In this document: positions 9,634 to 18,265 of the stretch, piece by piece | Numbering within the stretch: position 1 is the stretch's first letter | How the letters are laid out: the number at the start of each line of letters is the position of its first letter | Source of the DNA: Marinobacterium aestuarii | GTDB taxonomy: Bacteria > Pseudomonadota > Gammaproteobacteria > Pseudomonadales > Balneatricaceae | Assembly: GCF_001651805.1 (NCBI RefSeq) | Contig: NZ_CP015839.1 | Location: 3,844,001-3,908,000 of the forward strand | Reading direction: 5' to 3' | Length of the DNA stretch: 64,000 nt | The notes under the pieces: generated by a model | Told to the model about the DNA's origin: nothing | Database searches by the model: none | What the model saw: only the letters and a program-made list of their open reading frames with translations | Position numbers and translations under genes: made by a program

Positions 9634-9719
9634 TTCCTTTTTCACCACCGGCTTCTATTGTTCATCCAGCTTGCGGGGAACAACCCCGCCACCGCGTATA
9701 AAAAACAACAGGTAAATCC

Positions 9720-10541
9720 ATGCCCAATGCCGAGCGTTCGCCCCAGGTCGCCCTGTTCGTCACCTGTCTGGTAGACATGTTCAGACCCGAAATAGGTTTT
9801 GCCAGCATCAGTCTGCTGCAACAGGCCGGCTGCAGCGTCGAAGTGCCCGAACGCCAGACCTGCTGCGGTCAGCCCGCGTTCAACTCCGGCGATCGTGCCA
9901 GCACCCAGGACATTGCCCGTCAGACCATCGAGGCCTTCGATGGTTATGAATATGTGGTCGGCCCCTCCGGGTCCTGCATCGGCATGCTGCACCATTACCC
10001 CGAACTGTTCGAGGCCACTGACCCCTGGCACGCCAGAGCCCAGGACCTCAAAGCTCGTGCTTTCGAGATCAGCAGCTTTCTGGTGGATGTGCTGCAGTTT
10101 CGCGGCATCCAGAGTGAGTTCGACGGCCAAATCAGCTATCACGACTCCTGCGCCGGCCTGCGCGAACTGGGTATCAAAACCCAGCCACGGGCCCTGCTCA
10201 GCCAGGTGGTCGGGTTGCAGCTCAGCGAAATGGACGAGTCCGAAACCTGCTGCGGCTTTGGCGGCACTTTCTGCGTGAAGTACCCGGACATTTCCAACCG
10301 CATGGTGGAAAACAAGACCGCCAACACCGCCGCCAGCGGCGCCGGTACCCTGGTGGGGGGAGACCTTGGCTGTCTGTTGAACATGGCCGGCAAACTCAAG
10401 CGCCAGGGACACGAAATCCAGACCCGCCACCTGGTAGAGATTCTCGCAGGCACTTGCGACCTGGCGGCTATCGGCGAGTCCGAAGCCCGAAAACCCACCC
10501 GGGCGACGGCATCCCCCTACGACCTTGCCAAGCAACTTTGA
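9720..10541 (+). CDS. lutA: L-lactate utilization protein LutA/LldE, Fe-S subunit
   Basis: 273 residues with two CCG (cysteine-rich, heterodisulfide-reductase-like) domains, each ending in a CCG motif (TCCGQPAFNSG and ETCCGFGGTFCVKYP). With LutB and LutC it forms the iron-sulfur L-lactate dehydrogenase complex that makes pyruvate at the membrane. AGGT precedes the ATG. It is first of three co-directional genes, with 15 bp to lutB. No lactate permease or D-lactate dehydrogenase gene is adjacent, unlike many lld loci. Confidence 0.95.
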   Translation: MPNAERSPQVALFVTCLVDMFRPEIGFASISLLQQAGCSVEVPERQTCCGQPAFNSGDRASTQDIARQTIEAFDGYEYVVGPSGSCIGMLHHYPELFEATDPWHARAQDLKARAFEISSFLVDVLQFRGIQSEFDGQISYHDSCAGLRELGIKTQPRALLSQVVGLQLSEMDESETCCGFGGTFCVKYPDISNRMVENKTANTAASGAGTLVGGDLGCLLNMAGKLKRQGHEIQTRHLVEILAGTCDLAAIGESEARKPTRATASPYDLAKQL

Positions 10542-10556
10542 CGCGGAGCCCAGACC

Positions 10557-12002
10557 ATGCAAATAACCAGTCCCGCGTTCAAGCAAAACGCCCGTATCGC
10601 GCTCAAGGATGCCAGCCTGCAAAAGGCCCTTGGCAACCTCAAGGCCGGCTTCCCGGTCAAGCGCGCCCAGGCCGTGGCACGGCTGCCGGAGTTCGACGCG
10701 CTGCGCGATGAAGCCCGCGACCTGAAAAACCATATCCTCGAAAATCTCGATATCTACCTGGAACAGTTCGAGAACAAGGTGGTGCAGCAGGGCGGCCAGG
10801 TGCACTGGTGCCGCAGCAGCGACGATGCCTGCAAAACCATCCTCGATATCTGCAAGCAGGTGGACGCCAAAACGGTCACCAAGGGCAAATCCATGGTGTC
10901 GGAGGAGATCAACCTCAACGACTACCTGGAAAAGAACGGTGTGACGCCGGTGGAAACAGACCTGGGGGAATACATACTGCAGCTGCGCGGCGACCACCCC
11001 AGCCACATCATAGCCCCGGCCATACACCTTAATCTGGAAGACGTATCCGAAGCCTTCCACCAGCACCATCATCGCCCCAAGTCTGATGATCCCGCGGTAC
11101 TGATGCGCGAAGCGCGGGAGGTACTGCGCGAGCAGTTCGTGGCGGCGGATGTGGGTATTACCGGCGCCAACTTCCTGGTGGCCGAAACCGGCTCGACCCT
11201 GATCGTCACCAATGAAGGCAATGGCGACCTGACCCAGACGCTGCCGAAAACCCACATAGTGGTGACCTCCATCGAAAAGGTGGTGCCCACGCTGGAAGAC
11301 ATGACGCTGTTTCTGCGCCTGTTGGCCCGCTCAGCCACCGGTCAGGAATTCACCGTTTACAACACCCTGTCCAGCGGGCCGCGCCGCGAGAGCGATCAGG
11401 ACGGGCCGGAAAATTTCCACGTGGTGCTCATCGACAACGGTCGCAGCGACATGCTGGGCGGCGAGCTGCAGGACATGTTGCGCTGCATCCGCTGCTCGGC
11501 CTGCATGAACCATTGCCCGGTCTATGGCGCAGTCGGCGGCCACAGCTATGGCTGGGTTTATCCCGGCCCCATGGGCTCGGTGCTCACGCCCCAGATGGTG
11601 GGCATCGACAAGGCCGCGCTGCTGCCCAATGCCTCCACCTTCTGCGGCAAGTGCGAATCCGTCTGCCCTGTGCGCATTCCCCTGCCCAAACTCATGCGTC
11701 ACTGGCGCGAGCGGGAATTCGAGCAGCATCTCAGCCCCAGGGCGGTGCGCTATGGCATCGGCGGCTGGGCCTTCTTTGCAAAAAGACCCAGGCTTTACCG
11801 CCTGCTGAGCCAGGCCTCCAACCTGGCGCTGCGCCTGCTAGGCGGCAAAAAGGGACTGATCCACCGGTTGCCCCTGGGCGCGGGCTGGACGGACGGTCGC
11901 GACATGCCGGCCCCCAGCGGCAAAACCTTTATGCAGCAGTGGCAGGCCAAACAGCAGGCACAACAAAAACAACAGCAGTCGCCACAGGAGCAGCAGTCAT
12001 GA
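10557..12002 (+). CDS. lutB: L-lactate utilization protein LutB/LldF, Fe-S subunit
   Basis: 481 residues: an N-terminal LUD domain (about 60-290) and a C-terminal double 4Fe-4S ferredoxin region (CIRCSACMNHCPVYG and CGKCESVCPVRIP), followed by a basic helical tail ending in a Gln-rich run. It carries electrons from lactate oxidation. GGAG precedes the ATG. The stop overlaps the lutC start (ATGA). Confidence 0.96.
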   Translation: MQITSPAFKQNARIALKDASLQKALGNLKAGFPVKRAQAVARLPEFDALRDEARDLKNHILENLDIYLEQFENKVVQQGGQVHWCRSSDDACKTILDICKQVDAKTVTKGKSMVSEEINLNDYLEKNGVTPVETDLGEYILQLRGDHPSHIIAPAIHLNLEDVSEAFHQHHHRPKSDDPAVLMREAREVLREQFVAADVGITGANFLVAETGSTLIVTNEGNGDLTQTLPKTHIVVTSIEKVVPTLEDMTLFLRLLARSATGQEFTVYNTLSSGPRRESDQDGPENFHVVLIDNGRSDMLGGELQDMLRCIRCSACMNHCPVYGAVGGHSYGWVYPGPMGSVLTPQMVGIDKAALLPNASTFCGKCESVCPVRIPLPKLMRHWREREFEQHLSPRAVRYGIGGWAFFAKRPRLYRLLSQASNLALRLLGGKKGLIHRLPLGAGWTDGRDMPAPSGKTFMQQWQAKQQAQQKQQQSPQEQQS

Positions 12003-12664
12003 GCCGGGCCGAGATTATGAACAATATCCGTCGGGGCCTCGGCCGTGGCGAAGCCTCCCCCGAGCAGCGCGCTGCCGCGCTGGCGCGCATCGACGCGCGG
12101 GCCGACAACCTGATTCCGCAAAGGGCTCAACTGCCCCGGCCTGAGCAGGTAGCACTGTTCAAGACCATGGCGCTGGAAGCCGCCGCCGAGCTGATTGAAC
12201 TCGACAGGATCGAACAAGCACCAGCCGCCATCGCCGACTGGCTGGCAGCGCAGCAGATAACCGAGCTGGTGTGCGCCAGTGACGCGGCACTGCAGGCCCT
12301 CGACTGGTCGGCACTGGGCTCTGTCAACCGGATTGAGCGCGTCGCCCAGGCCGGGGATATGGCCAGCCTCACCGGCAGCTTTGCCGGCATCGCCGAAACC
12401 GGCACCCTGATGCTGTACTCAGGCGCCAGTAGCCCGACCACACTGAATTTTCTGCCGGACAATCACCTGGTGATCCTGCATGAATCGCGCATTGTCGGGG
12501 TCTATGAGGAGGCCTGGAAGCGCTTGCGCAGCGCCACCGCAGGCCAAATGCCACGTACCGTCAACCTGATTACAGGCCCCTCGCGCAGCGCCGATATCGA
12601 ACAAAAGCTGCAGATGGGTGCCCATGGTCCGCGCACCCTGGTGATATTGCTGATAAAGGAGTGA
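11999..12664 (+). CDS. lutC: L-lactate utilization protein LutC/LldG
   Basis: 221 residues of the LUD family (LutC/YkgG). Recognisable blocks are SLTGSFAGIAETGTL and LITGPSRSADIEQKLQMG. It completes the LutABC lactate oxidase complex. The ATG at 11999 overlaps the lutB TGA, indicating coupled translation. The same frame is open further upstream inside lutB, but that part does not resemble the family. No terminator follows; repeat cluster B starts 13 bases after the stop. Confidence 0.95.
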   Translation: MSRAEIMNNIRRGLGRGEASPEQRAAALARIDARADNLIPQRAQLPRPEQVALFKTMALEAAAELIELDRIEQAPAAIADWLAAQQITELVCASDAALQALDWSALGSVNRIERVAQAGDMASLTGSFAGIAETGTLMLYSGASSPTTLNFLPDNHLVILHESRIVGVYEEAWKRLRSATAGQMPRTVNLITGPSRSADIEQKLQMGAHGPRTLVILLIKE

Positions 12665-12676
12665 ATGCCCAGCAGC

Positions 12677-12782
12677 GGCAAGGGGCAAGGGGCGAGGGGA
12701 AAGGTGAAAGGTGAAAGGTGAAAAGACGGTGCCCGCCGGCACGAATCACGAATTACGAATCACGAATCACGAATTACGAACA
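12677..12782. repeat. Composite heptanucleotide tandem repeat cluster B
   Basis: Three arrays of 7-bp period: GGCAAGG-type (three copies, 12677-12697), AAAGGTG (three copies, 12700-12720), then after the spacer GGTGCCCGCCGG six ACGAATC/T copies (12741-12782). Spacer and array types match cluster A in inverted orientation, so the pair brackets lutABC. The last copy ends six bases from the globin stop. Confidence 0.9.
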
Positions 12783-12787
12783 ACGCC

Positions 12788-13246
12788 TCAGGCGTCACCC
12801 GAAACCGTACCACTATCCAGACCGACAATGCCTGTTCGCCCATAATGAAACTTCATGTAGACGATGCCGGGCGCCATCACCAGGCGCCAGGCAAGTTCAG
12901 TGGCATCGTCACAGCCGGAGTCAAAGCGCCACAGGGTGGCGATCAGGGTTTCCAGCCAGAGGTCGTACAGGTATGGCTGGATATCGTAATGACTGCGGTT
13001 GTGGCTGATCGCCACCCGGTCGAGGTAGTAATCTGCATTGCTGGAGGCGTAAAAGCTCAGCAGGTGATAAAAGGATTTGCTTAACATCGTCTGCTGACGG
13101 GCCATGTCGGTGTTGCGAAACTTCTGCGCCACCTCGGGCGAGGCCGCAACAAAGGCATCGTAGAAAGCCTCGAAAAACGCCCGCCCGTCCCGCTGACAGG
13201 CCAGCACCCGCGCAAGACTCTGATCAAACAGCTGCTCTGTGTTCAT
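12788..13246 (-). CDS. Globin-family protein
   Basis: 152 residues with a single-domain haemoglobin-like pattern: a helix with FFEAFYDAFVAASPEVAQKF (F43 at the CD1 position), then ML-KSFYHLLSFYASS, and a candidate proximal His82 (VAISHNRSHYDIQPYLY). Such proteins bind oxygen or NO; the role here is not known. Start chosen at the ATG at 13246, because an upstream in-frame start (13351) adds non-globin residues; the ribosome site is weak. It is divergent from the next gene, with a possible ANR/FNR site in between. Confidence 0.75.
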   Translation of the reverse strand: MNTEQLFDQSLARVLACQRDGRAFFEAFYDAFVAASPEVAQKFRNTDMARQQTMLSKSFYHLLSFYASSNADYYLDRVAISHNRSHYDIQPYLYDLWLETLIATLWRFDSGCDDATELAWRLVMAPGIVYMKFHYGRTGIVGLDSGTVSGDA

Positions 13247-13273
13247 TGCCAGTCCAGTCGTTGACAGTGCCTT

Positions 13274-13317
13274 ACAGTATAAACCCGGTATTTTTCGCCG
13301 ACCTTGCCCTACATCAA
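13274..13317 (-). promoter_or_regulatory. Possible ANR/FNR-dependent promoter of the globin gene
   Basis: On the minus strand TTGAT-GTAG-GGCAA (13317-13304) matches the FNR consensus TTGAT-N4-ATCAA in the first half and 3 of 5 bases in the second. It is centred about 43 bases before the start site expected from the -10-like TACTGT at 13279-13274. The geometry fits class II activation; the second half-site is poor. Confidence 0.35.
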
Positions 13318-13422
13318 GGCCGCTGCAGGTTGCGGCAATGCCTGTATTCACCCTGAGTTCAGTTTACTCTGCACAATAGGTCCCCATACTGAATGGACTG
13401 TTGCATGAGGACGGCACACGTC

Positions 13423-15612
13423 ATGAAAAATACCAAACTGATCATCCTTCTGGTCCTTGCCGCGCTTATCGCGCTCTTCTTCGCCTTCGATCTGCAGCAG
13501 TACCTGAGCCTGGCCGAACTTAAAGCGCGCCAGGCCGACTTCAACAGCTACTACCAGGATAATCCGCTGCAGACCCTGGGTCTGTTCTTTGGCCTCTACA
13601 TACTGGTAACGGCGCTGTCGCTGCCCGGCGCCGCCATCATGACCCTGGCCGCCGGCGCACTCTTTGGCCTTGCCACCGGCCTGGTACTGGTGTCCTTCGC
13701 CAGCAGCATTGGCGCCACCCTGGCGTTTCTGGTGTCCCGCTACCTGTTCCAGGATGCGGTGCAGAGCCGCTTTGGCAATCAGCTCGGCGCCTTTAACCGT
13801 GGTGTGGAACGGGACGGTGCCTTTTACCTCTTTACCCTGCGCCTGGTACCGCTGTTTCCGTTCTTCATGATCAACCTGCTGATGGGCCTGACACCCATCA
13901 AGGCCCGCACCTTTTACTGGGTCAGCCAGGTCGGCATGCTGGCCGGCACCGCCGTGTTCGTTAATGCCGGCACCCAGCTGGGTCAGCTGGAAAGCCTGTC
14001 CGGCATACTGTCGCCGGCGATCCTCACCTCCTTTGTATTGCTGGGCATCTTCCCGCTGCTGGCCCGCAAGCTAATTGATATCGTCAAACAGCGCCGCGCC
14101 CTGAACCACTTTGAAAAACCCGCTCAGTATGACTACAACCTGGTGGCCATAGGCGCCGGCGCCGGTGGCCTGGTGAGCACCTACATAGGTGCGGCAGTCA
14201 AGGCTCGGGTGGCGCTGATTGAAAAGCACCGCATGGGGGGCGACTGCCTGAACACCGGCTGCGTGCCGAGCAAGGCGCTGATCCGCTCGGCCCAGCGAGT
14301 GCACGATATGCGCGAGGCGGGCGAGGTGGGTATTGAGGGCGTCACCCCCGAGGTGGATTTCGAGCGCGTACTCGAATCCGTACAGGATATTATTCGCAAG
14401 GTAGAACCCCATGATTCCGTCGAGCGCTACAGCGGCCTGGGTGTCGAGTGCATCAGCGGCACAGCCAGAGTCATCTCGCCCTACGAGGTGGAGGTCAATG
14501 GCGAACGCCTGACCACGCGCAATATCGTTATCGCCACCGGCGCCCGCCCGCTGGTACCCGAGGTTCCGGGGCTTGAAGATATTCCCTATTACACCTCGGA
14601 TACCATTTGGGAGCTGCGCTCACACCCAGGCCGCCTGCTGGTGCTGGGTGGCGGCCCTATCGGCTGCGAGCTGAGCCAGGCCTTTGCCCGCCTGGGCGCC
14701 GATGTTACCCAGGTGCTGCGTGGCGAGCGACTGATGCCCCGGGAAGACACAGATGCCGTGGCGGTGGTCGCCCAGCACTTCGAAAAAGACGGCATCCAGG
14801 TTCTGACCGGCCATGACATGCGCCACTTTGAAACCAGTGACGGCCAGCACCGCCTGATCTGTGACCACCGGGGCGAGGAAGTGGCCATCCAGTTCGACAC
14901 CCTGCTGCTGGCACTCGGTCGCACGCCCAATGCTAGGGGGCTCGGGCTGGAGGAAATCGGCGTCCAGCTCGACAAGCGTGGCGCCCTGCAGGTGGATGAG
15001 TACCTGCGCAGCAACATTCCCAATATCTACGGGGTTGGCGATGTGACCGGCGGCTACCAGTTTACCCACACCGCCGCCCACCAGGCCTGGTACGCCGCCG
15101 TGAACGCCCTGTTCGGCCGTTTCCGCAGTTTTCGTGTCGACAACCGCGTGATTCCCTGGTGCACCTTCACCGCACCGGAGGTTGCCCGTGTCGGCCTGAA
15201 CGAACAGGAAGCAACAGCGCAACAGGTGCCGTTTGAAGTCACCCGCTTCCATATGAAGGAGCTGGATAGGGCCATCACCGAAAGAGAGGAAGCGGGCTTC
15301 GTGAAGGTGCTAACCGTACCGGGCAAGGATCGCATTCTGGGTGTGACCATCGTCGGCGCCCATGCCGGCGAGCTGATCGCCGAATACGTGCAGGCCATGA
15401 AGCAGGGACTGGGGCTGAACAAGATCCTGGGCACCATCCACATCTACCCCACCATGAGTGAGGCCAACAAGTACGCCGCCGGCGAATGGAAACGCGCCCA
15501 TAGCCCGCAAAAGCTGCTGCAGTGGGTCGGCCGTTACCACCGCTGGATGCGCGGCAACCAGACGCCTGCGAAATCACAGCCCGCGCCGAGCGAGAAGCCC
15601 GCGTCACGGTGA
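13423..15612 (+). CDS. VTT-domain membrane protein fused to a pyridine nucleotide-disulfide oxidoreductase
   Basis: 729 residues. The first 225 form a DedA/TVP38-type (VTT, SNARE-associated) membrane domain with about six helices. The rest is a flavoprotein disulfide reductase: FAD-binding GAGAGG (about 244-249), redox-active C275-x4-C280 (GGDCLNTGCVPSK), NAD(P)-binding GGGPIGCE, and a dimerisation domain. Where lipoamide dehydrogenase has catalytic His (HAHPT) this protein has Tyr (HIYPTMSE), as in mercuric-reductase-like members. Start chosen at ATG 13423 (GAGGA 11 bases upstream); an earlier in-frame ATG at 13393 is possible. The substrate is unknown; the flavin domain should face the cytoplasm, anchored to the inner membrane. 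Confidence 0.9.
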   Translation: MKNTKLIILLVLAALIALFFAFDLQQYLSLAELKARQADFNSYYQDNPLQTLGLFFGLYILVTALSLPGAAIMTLAAGALFGLATGLVLVSFASSIGATLAFLVSRYLFQDAVQSRFGNQLGAFNRGVERDGAFYLFTLRLVPLFPFFMINLLMGLTPIKARTFYWVSQVGMLAGTAVFVNAGTQLGQLESLSGILSPAILTSFVLLGIFPLLARKLIDIVKQRRALNHFEKPAQYDYNLVAIGAGAGGLVSTYIGAAVKARVALIEKHRMGGDCLNTGCVPSKALIRSAQRVHDMREAGEVGIEGVTPEVDFERVLESVQDIIRKVEPHDSVERYSGLGVECISGTARVISPYEVEVNGERLTTRNIVIATGARPLVPEVPGLEDIPYYTSDTIWELRSHPGRLLVLGGGPIGCELSQAFARLGADVTQVLRGERLMPREDTDAVAVVAQHFEKDGIQVLTGHDMRHFETSDGQHRLICDHRGEEVAIQFDTLLLALGRTPNARGLGLEEIGVQLDKRGALQVDEYLRSNIPNIYGVGDVTGGYQFTHTAAHQAWYAAVNALFGRFRSFRVDNRVIPWCTFTAPEVARVGLNEQEATAQQVPFEVTRFHMKELDRAITEREEAGFVKVLTVPGKDRILGVTIVGAHAGELIAEYVQAMKQGLGLNKILGTIHIYPTMSEANKYAAGEWKRAHSPQKLLQWVGRYHRWMRGNQTPAKSQPAPSEKPASR

Positions 15613-15615
15613 TAC

Positions 15616-15676
15616 GTGAAGGTGAAAGTGAAAGTGAAAGAAGGATAGTGATTGGTGATTGGTGATTGGTGATTGG
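15616..15676. repeat. Tandem repeat cluster C
   Basis: Four GTGAAA-type 6-bp units (15616-15639) followed by four perfect TGATTGG heptamers (15649-15676), just after the oxidoreductase stop. TGATTGG is close to the reverse complement of the CCAATGA array of cluster A. Confidence 0.85.
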
Positions 15677-15688
15677 TAAGTCGAGCAC

Positions 15689-15733
15689 AAAAAACGCCGG
15701 GCCAGGGATGTACTCCTGGCCCGGCATTTTTTT
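15689..15733. terminator. Bidirectional rho-independent terminator
   Basis: A stem of 11 bp (GCCGGGCCAGG / CCTGGCCCGGC, 15696-15725) has A6 before and T7 after. It serves the oxidoreductase gene and, on the other strand, the end of the ureABCEJFG operon. Confidence 0.93.
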
Positions 15734-15769
15734 ACAGGCGTAAGTTGCAGGCGCGCTTTAAACCTGGTT

Positions 15770-16390
15770 TCAGGCGGCGTCTAGCATGCCCTGCTTAATC
15801 ACAAAGGCGATGATTTCGTCCACCCCGGTGCCCAACTTCAGGTTGGTAAACACATAGGGCTTGTTGGGGCGCATGCGCCTGGTGTCCTGATCCATCACAT
15901 TCAGGTCCGCCCCCACGTAGGGTGCCAGATCGATCTTGTTGATAATCAGCAGATCGGAACGGGTAATGCCGGGGCCGCCCTTGCGCGGGATCTTCTCGCC
16001 TTCAGCCACATCGATAACATAAATGGTCAGGTCGGCCAGTTCCGGGCTGAAGGTGGCGCTGAGGTTGTCACCACCGCTTTCGACGAAGACCAGATCCAGC
16101 GTCTTGTGACGCCGCGCCAGCTCTTCCACCGCCGCCAGATTCATGGAGGCGTCTTCACGGATCGCCGTGTGCGGGCAGCCGCCGGTTTCGACGCCGATAA
16201 TGCGATCCGCCGCCAGAGCTTCAGCCTGGGTCAGTATCTTGGCGTCTTCCTGGGTGTAGATATCATTAGTGACCACCGCGATGTTGTACTGATCGCGCAT
16301 GGCCTTGCACAGCACTTCCAGCAGCGCCGTCTTGCCGGAGCCTACAGGGCCGCCTACACCGATACGCAGCGGAGATTTGTAATCGTTCAT
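15770..16390 (-). CDS. ureG: Urease accessory GTPase UreG
   Basis: 206 residues. A SIMIBI-class GTPase that drives nickel insertion into apo-urease in the UreDFG complex. P-loop GPVGSGKT (14-21), nickel-binding CPH motif ([11 protein letters not shown]), [15 protein letters not shown], and guanine-specificity NKID are all present. TGAGGTG precedes the ATG. It is the last gene of the ure operon, 75 bp after ureF, and is followed by a strong terminator. Confidence 0.98.
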   Translation of the reverse strand: MNDYKSPLRIGVGGPVGSGKTALLEVLCKAMRDQYNIAVVTNDIYTQEDAKILTQAEALAADRIIGVETGGCPHTAIREDASMNLAAVEELARRHKTLDLVFVESGGDNLSATFSPELADLTIYVIDVAEGEKIPRKGGPGITRSDLLIINKIDLAPYVGADLNVMDQDTRRMRPNKPYVFTNLKLGTGVDEIIAFVIKQGMLDAA

Positions 16391-16465
16391 TTTTCACCTC
16401 AGGAAACAAACATTCGTAAATCCAGCCAGAACCGAAGCCGTTCAATCAGGAGCGCAGCCTTCCAA

Positions 16466-17131
16466 TCAGGATCTGAACAGGCGCGTGTACTGCGTTTCGT
16501 GTCGGCTGCTGGCAATCGCCAGCGCCAGTGTCGAGCTGCCGATATGGTCGTCATCAATACAAAGAGCCTGCTCCAGTGCCGCCGGCACACGCTCGGACAG
16601 GCGCAGCAGCAGTTGTTGACCGGCCGTCTGCCCCAGCGGCACCAGCTTGACCCCCGCCATGACACCGGCTTCGAGCCAGCTCCAGCAAAACCCCAGCAGC
16701 GCATCCCGTGGCGCTATGTCCCAGCGCACCGCCGCCAGTGCAAAGCCCGCCAGCTGAGTACTGCGCACTGACTCAGCCAGCTCAGGCAGAATTTCGATCC
16801 CCAGGCTCGGCAGCAGCGTTGCCAAAGCGGCCCCGCGCTGGCGCTCTTCCTGACGCAACTCACGGGTTTCACGGCAACAGAGCAGCCACTGACAGTAGTC
16901 ATCCACCTGCATCCAATTCTGCTGCCCAAAGGCAGTATGAAGCCGGCTCAGCAGTGGCAGTTCCAGCGTCACCAGACTGTGATTCAGCACACTTTCAAGC
17001 CAGTCGCCAAGGCTCTCGATTGATGTGACCCAGCCACGCTCAATCGCCCATTCAAGCCCCTGGGAGTAGGTAAAACCACCCACCGGCAACGAGGGGCTGG
17101 TGAGCTGATACAGGCGCAAATCCGGTAGCAT
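16466..17131 (-). CDS. ureF: Urease accessory protein UreF
   Basis: 221 residues, all-helical nickel-incorporation factor that bridges UreD and UreG. The family start LPVGGFTYSQGLEWAIERGW is clear. Start put at the ATG at 17131; a TTG directly before it is the alternative, and the ribosome site is weak. It begins nine bases after ureJ. Confidence 0.95.
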   Translation of the reverse strand: MLPDLRLYQLTSPSLPVGGFTYSQGLEWAIERGWVTSIESLGDWLESVLNHSLVTLELPLLSRLHTAFGQQNWMQVDDYCQWLLCCRETRELRQEERQRGAALATLLPSLGIEILPELAESVRSTQLAGFALAAVRWDIAPRDALLGFCWSWLEAGVMAGVKLVPLGQTAGQQLLLRLSERVPAALEQALCIDDDHIGSSTLALAIASSRHETQYTRLFRS

Positions 17132-17140
17132 CAACCGGAC

Positions 17141-17692
17141 TCAGGCAAAGAGTGCGAGCGCGATGGCGGTCAGCGCACTGCTGGCACCCAATGCCTTTGG
17201 CGCCATAAAGCGGCCCAGTCCGTAACCCGCACCCAGCAGGCCACAGGCCATGAGCAACATGCCCGGCAGGAACAGCGCCATCTGCGCAGGGGCCACTTCA
17301 AGCCCGTGGGCCCAACCATGAAACAGCACCAGCACGACCGATGCCATCAGCGCCAGGACCTTGCCACGCCCGAACCACAGGCCCGCCGCCACCACAAACA
17401 GCGACAGCCCAATCATCAGCTCGATGCCGTAAGCCCAGCCGGTGGCCAGCCCCAGCAGCGCACCACCAAAAAGTGCGATCAAGGCTGCGCCATAGATGCC
17501 GGCACGGGCGCGCAGCGCCTGGCTCGCCCCCAGGGCACCGACACCCAGCAGCATCGCCAAATGATCGAGGCCGGTCAGCGGGTGCAGGAAGCCTGCGGCA
17601 AAACCCGCCATGTCTGACCCTGTATGGGCCAGAGCCAGGGGTGATGCCAGTGTCAGCAGGGTCGCTGCGGCTGCCTTGTGGGTGATCTTCAT
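17141..17692 (-). CDS. ureJ: HupE/UreJ family membrane protein
   Basis: 183 residues: a signal-like first helix, then a series of about five to six helices. The conserved HPLTGLDHLAMLLGVG carries the His-Pro and Asp-His metal-binding motif of HupE/UreJ nickel or cobalt permeases, and a second His lies in FHGWAHGLE. It probably supplies nickel for urease. GGAG precedes the ATG. It sits between ureE and ureF, 26 bp after ureE. Confidence 0.92.
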   Translation of the reverse strand: MKITHKAAAATLLTLASPLALAHTGSDMAGFAAGFLHPLTGLDHLAMLLGVGALGASQALRARAGIYGAALIALFGGALLGLATGWAYGIELMIGLSLFVVAAGLWFGRGKVLALMASVVLVLFHGWAHGLEVAPAQMALFLPGMLLMACGLLGAGYGLGRFMAPKALGASSALTAIALALFA

Positions 17693-17718
17693 GGGTAAAA
17701 CTCCTTTAAAAATACAGT

Positions 17719-18231
17719 TCAGTGGCTGTGGCCGGCATGAGCACTCTCGTCATTGCCATCACTCGCATGTGAATGGCTGTGTGAATGGCTGTGTGAACCA
17801 GCATGGGTCCCGCCCTGATAGGCACCGGCTTCGGGCTCAAAGGGTGCCTCCTCAAAAGCCACCTCCAACCCAAGACCGCGCACCATGTCGTCCAGCACAT
17901 GGTCATGCAGATAGCGCACCCAGCCGGCCTCGACTTGCAGCGGCACATGGCGGTTGCCCAGGTGATAGCAGACCCGCGCCAGCGCCAGGGCGTTATTGCT
18001 GCGCACGGTGGACACAGGTTCCGGCGCCGCTTCTATGCGCACCACCAGGCCATCGTCGGACTGCAGCAGATCGCCGTTGCGCAGCGTCAGCCCCCGGGGC
18101 AGAAAGAGCCCGACCTCGCGGCCATCTTCAAGTTCGGCACGCAGCCGGCTCTTGATGCGCTTATCGATGGGCAGCCGCAGTTCGGCGCTGTGGGGCCGGG
18201 GCGAATCCAGCACTTTGATCAGATGAATCAT
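17719..18231 (-). CDS. ureE: Urease nickel metallochaperone UreE
   Basis: 170 residues. An N-terminal peptide-binding domain (about 1-75) and a metal-binding domain with the conserved His in ACYHLGN-like context ([15 protein letters not shown]), then a His-rich tail with alternating Ser-His and HAGHSH at the end, typical of nickel storage. Start chosen at the ATG at 18231 after a GGGG ribosome site; the frame is open further upstream but adds non-family residues. It is 34 bp after ureC. Confidence 0.95.
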   Translation of the reverse strand: MIHLIKVLDSPRPHSAELRLPIDKRIKSRLRAELEDGREVGLFLPRGLTLRNGDLLQSDDGLVVRIEAAPEPVSTVRSNNALALARVCYHLGNRHVPLQVEAGWVRYLHDHVLDDMVRGLGLEVAFEEAPFEPEAGAYQGGTHAGSHSHSHSHSHASDGNDESAHAGHSH

Positions 18232-18265
18232 GGGTATCCCCTGTGTCTTGTTATTGGCCAGGCCA

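Larger units (their letters stand above)
9265..9719. other. 455-bp control region between GntR gene and lutA
   Basis: No gene found. It holds two short hairpins (CCGCC-ATGGAT-GGCGG near 9386-9401, and CCTGAAAAC/GTTTTCAGG at 9405-9431), a degenerate patch of AAGGGGCAAGG repeats (9335-9360), a composite cluster of 7-bp repeats (9478-9589) and the likely lut operator and promoter (9606-9633). Confidence 0.7.

Noticed and set aside
9642-11255. 537-codon open frame on the minus strand over lutA-lutB
   Set aside because: It is antisense to clear Fe-S proteins with intact motifs; no family resemblance.
9478-12782. CRISPR array
   Set aside because: The repeat units are 7 bp with no spacers between them, and no cas genes are present.
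9478-12782. Insertion sequence or transposon carrying lutABC
   Set aside because: No transposase or target duplication; the flanks are tandem repeats rather than terminal inverted repeats of an IS. Kept only as a repeat-bracket hypothesis.
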